A DNA stretch of 6,755 nt from Clostridium sp. (GTDB lineage Bacteria > Bacillota > Clostridia > Clostridiales > Clostridiaceae): NCBI GenBank assembly GCA_012511315.1, contig JAAZGI010000313.1, positions 1 to 6,755 on the forward strand, given 5' to 3'. Each line of letters starts with the position of its first letter. Position 1 is the first letter of the stretch. The position numbers were made by a program, and so were the translations under genes. The notes beneath the pieces are model-generated. The model saw nothing but the letters and a program-made list of their open reading frames with translations, ran no database searches and was not told the DNA's origin. This document shows positions 6,585 to 6,755 of the stretch, one piece after another.

Positions 6585-6755
6585 ACCTTCCAACTACAAA
6601 GTCATGGAGCTGTCTTTTTATTAGTTACTTTTCTTGTACTAGCTAACTGGCATCGAAAACATCATAAGGTTTTCATCTTGGGAAAGAAAAAAACTAAAAA
6701 CTAAAAAACTAAATTCAATATAGATTCTAACATACTCTGATGGAAAAAAATCAAA

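Noticed and set aside
1..6755. Insertion sequence or integrated mobile element
   Set aside because: No transposase, integrase, terminal inverted repeats or target duplications were seen; the gene content is housekeeping.

Overview
The window suggests a chromosomal stretch of a low-to-moderate GC Gram-positive bacterium (Bacillota, most likely Clostridia, though Lactobacillales cannot be excluded). The reasons are the AAAGGAG-type ribosome binding site, the KtrAB-type (not TrkAH-type) potassium transporter, the cytosolic M16C presequence-protease-like peptidase, and a SpoU-family rRNA methylase of the YsgA/RlmP kind beside ktrA. All four certain genes lie on the minus strand, so the window reads biologically from right to left.

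Layout from the right end: a short leader (6528-6755) carries a good sigma-A-like promoter for a 978-codon M16C metallopeptidase gene (3591-6527). A 180-base spacer follows (3410-3590) with a strong GC-rich hairpin plus T-run and a small AT-rich palindrome. Next is ktrB, the K+ channel-like translocating subunit (2048-3409). A 413-base spacer holds a block of 12-bp and 11-bp tandem repeats inside what looks like a decayed reading frame. Then comes ktrA, the nucleotide-binding RCK gating subunit (966-1634), overlapped by 8 bases by a SpoU/TrmH-family RNA 2'-O-ribose methyltransferase gene (185-973). The left end (1-184) holds a structured RNA or leader with its own Rho-independent terminator; whatever it serves lies to the left of, or outside, the window.

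Functionally, KtrB and KtrA together form a Na+-dependent or Na+-independent K+ uptake system controlled by nucleotide binding to the KtrA ring. The methylase is translationally coupled to ktrA by overlap but acts on ribosomal RNA. The peptidase is an independent transcription unit.

Nothing here is a clear new defence, mobile or biosynthetic system. The most unusual items are the stop-riddled but codon-like spacer between ktrB and ktrA, and the unclassified structured RNA at the left end. The functions of the four proteins are recognised from family motifs read by eye; no database search was run.
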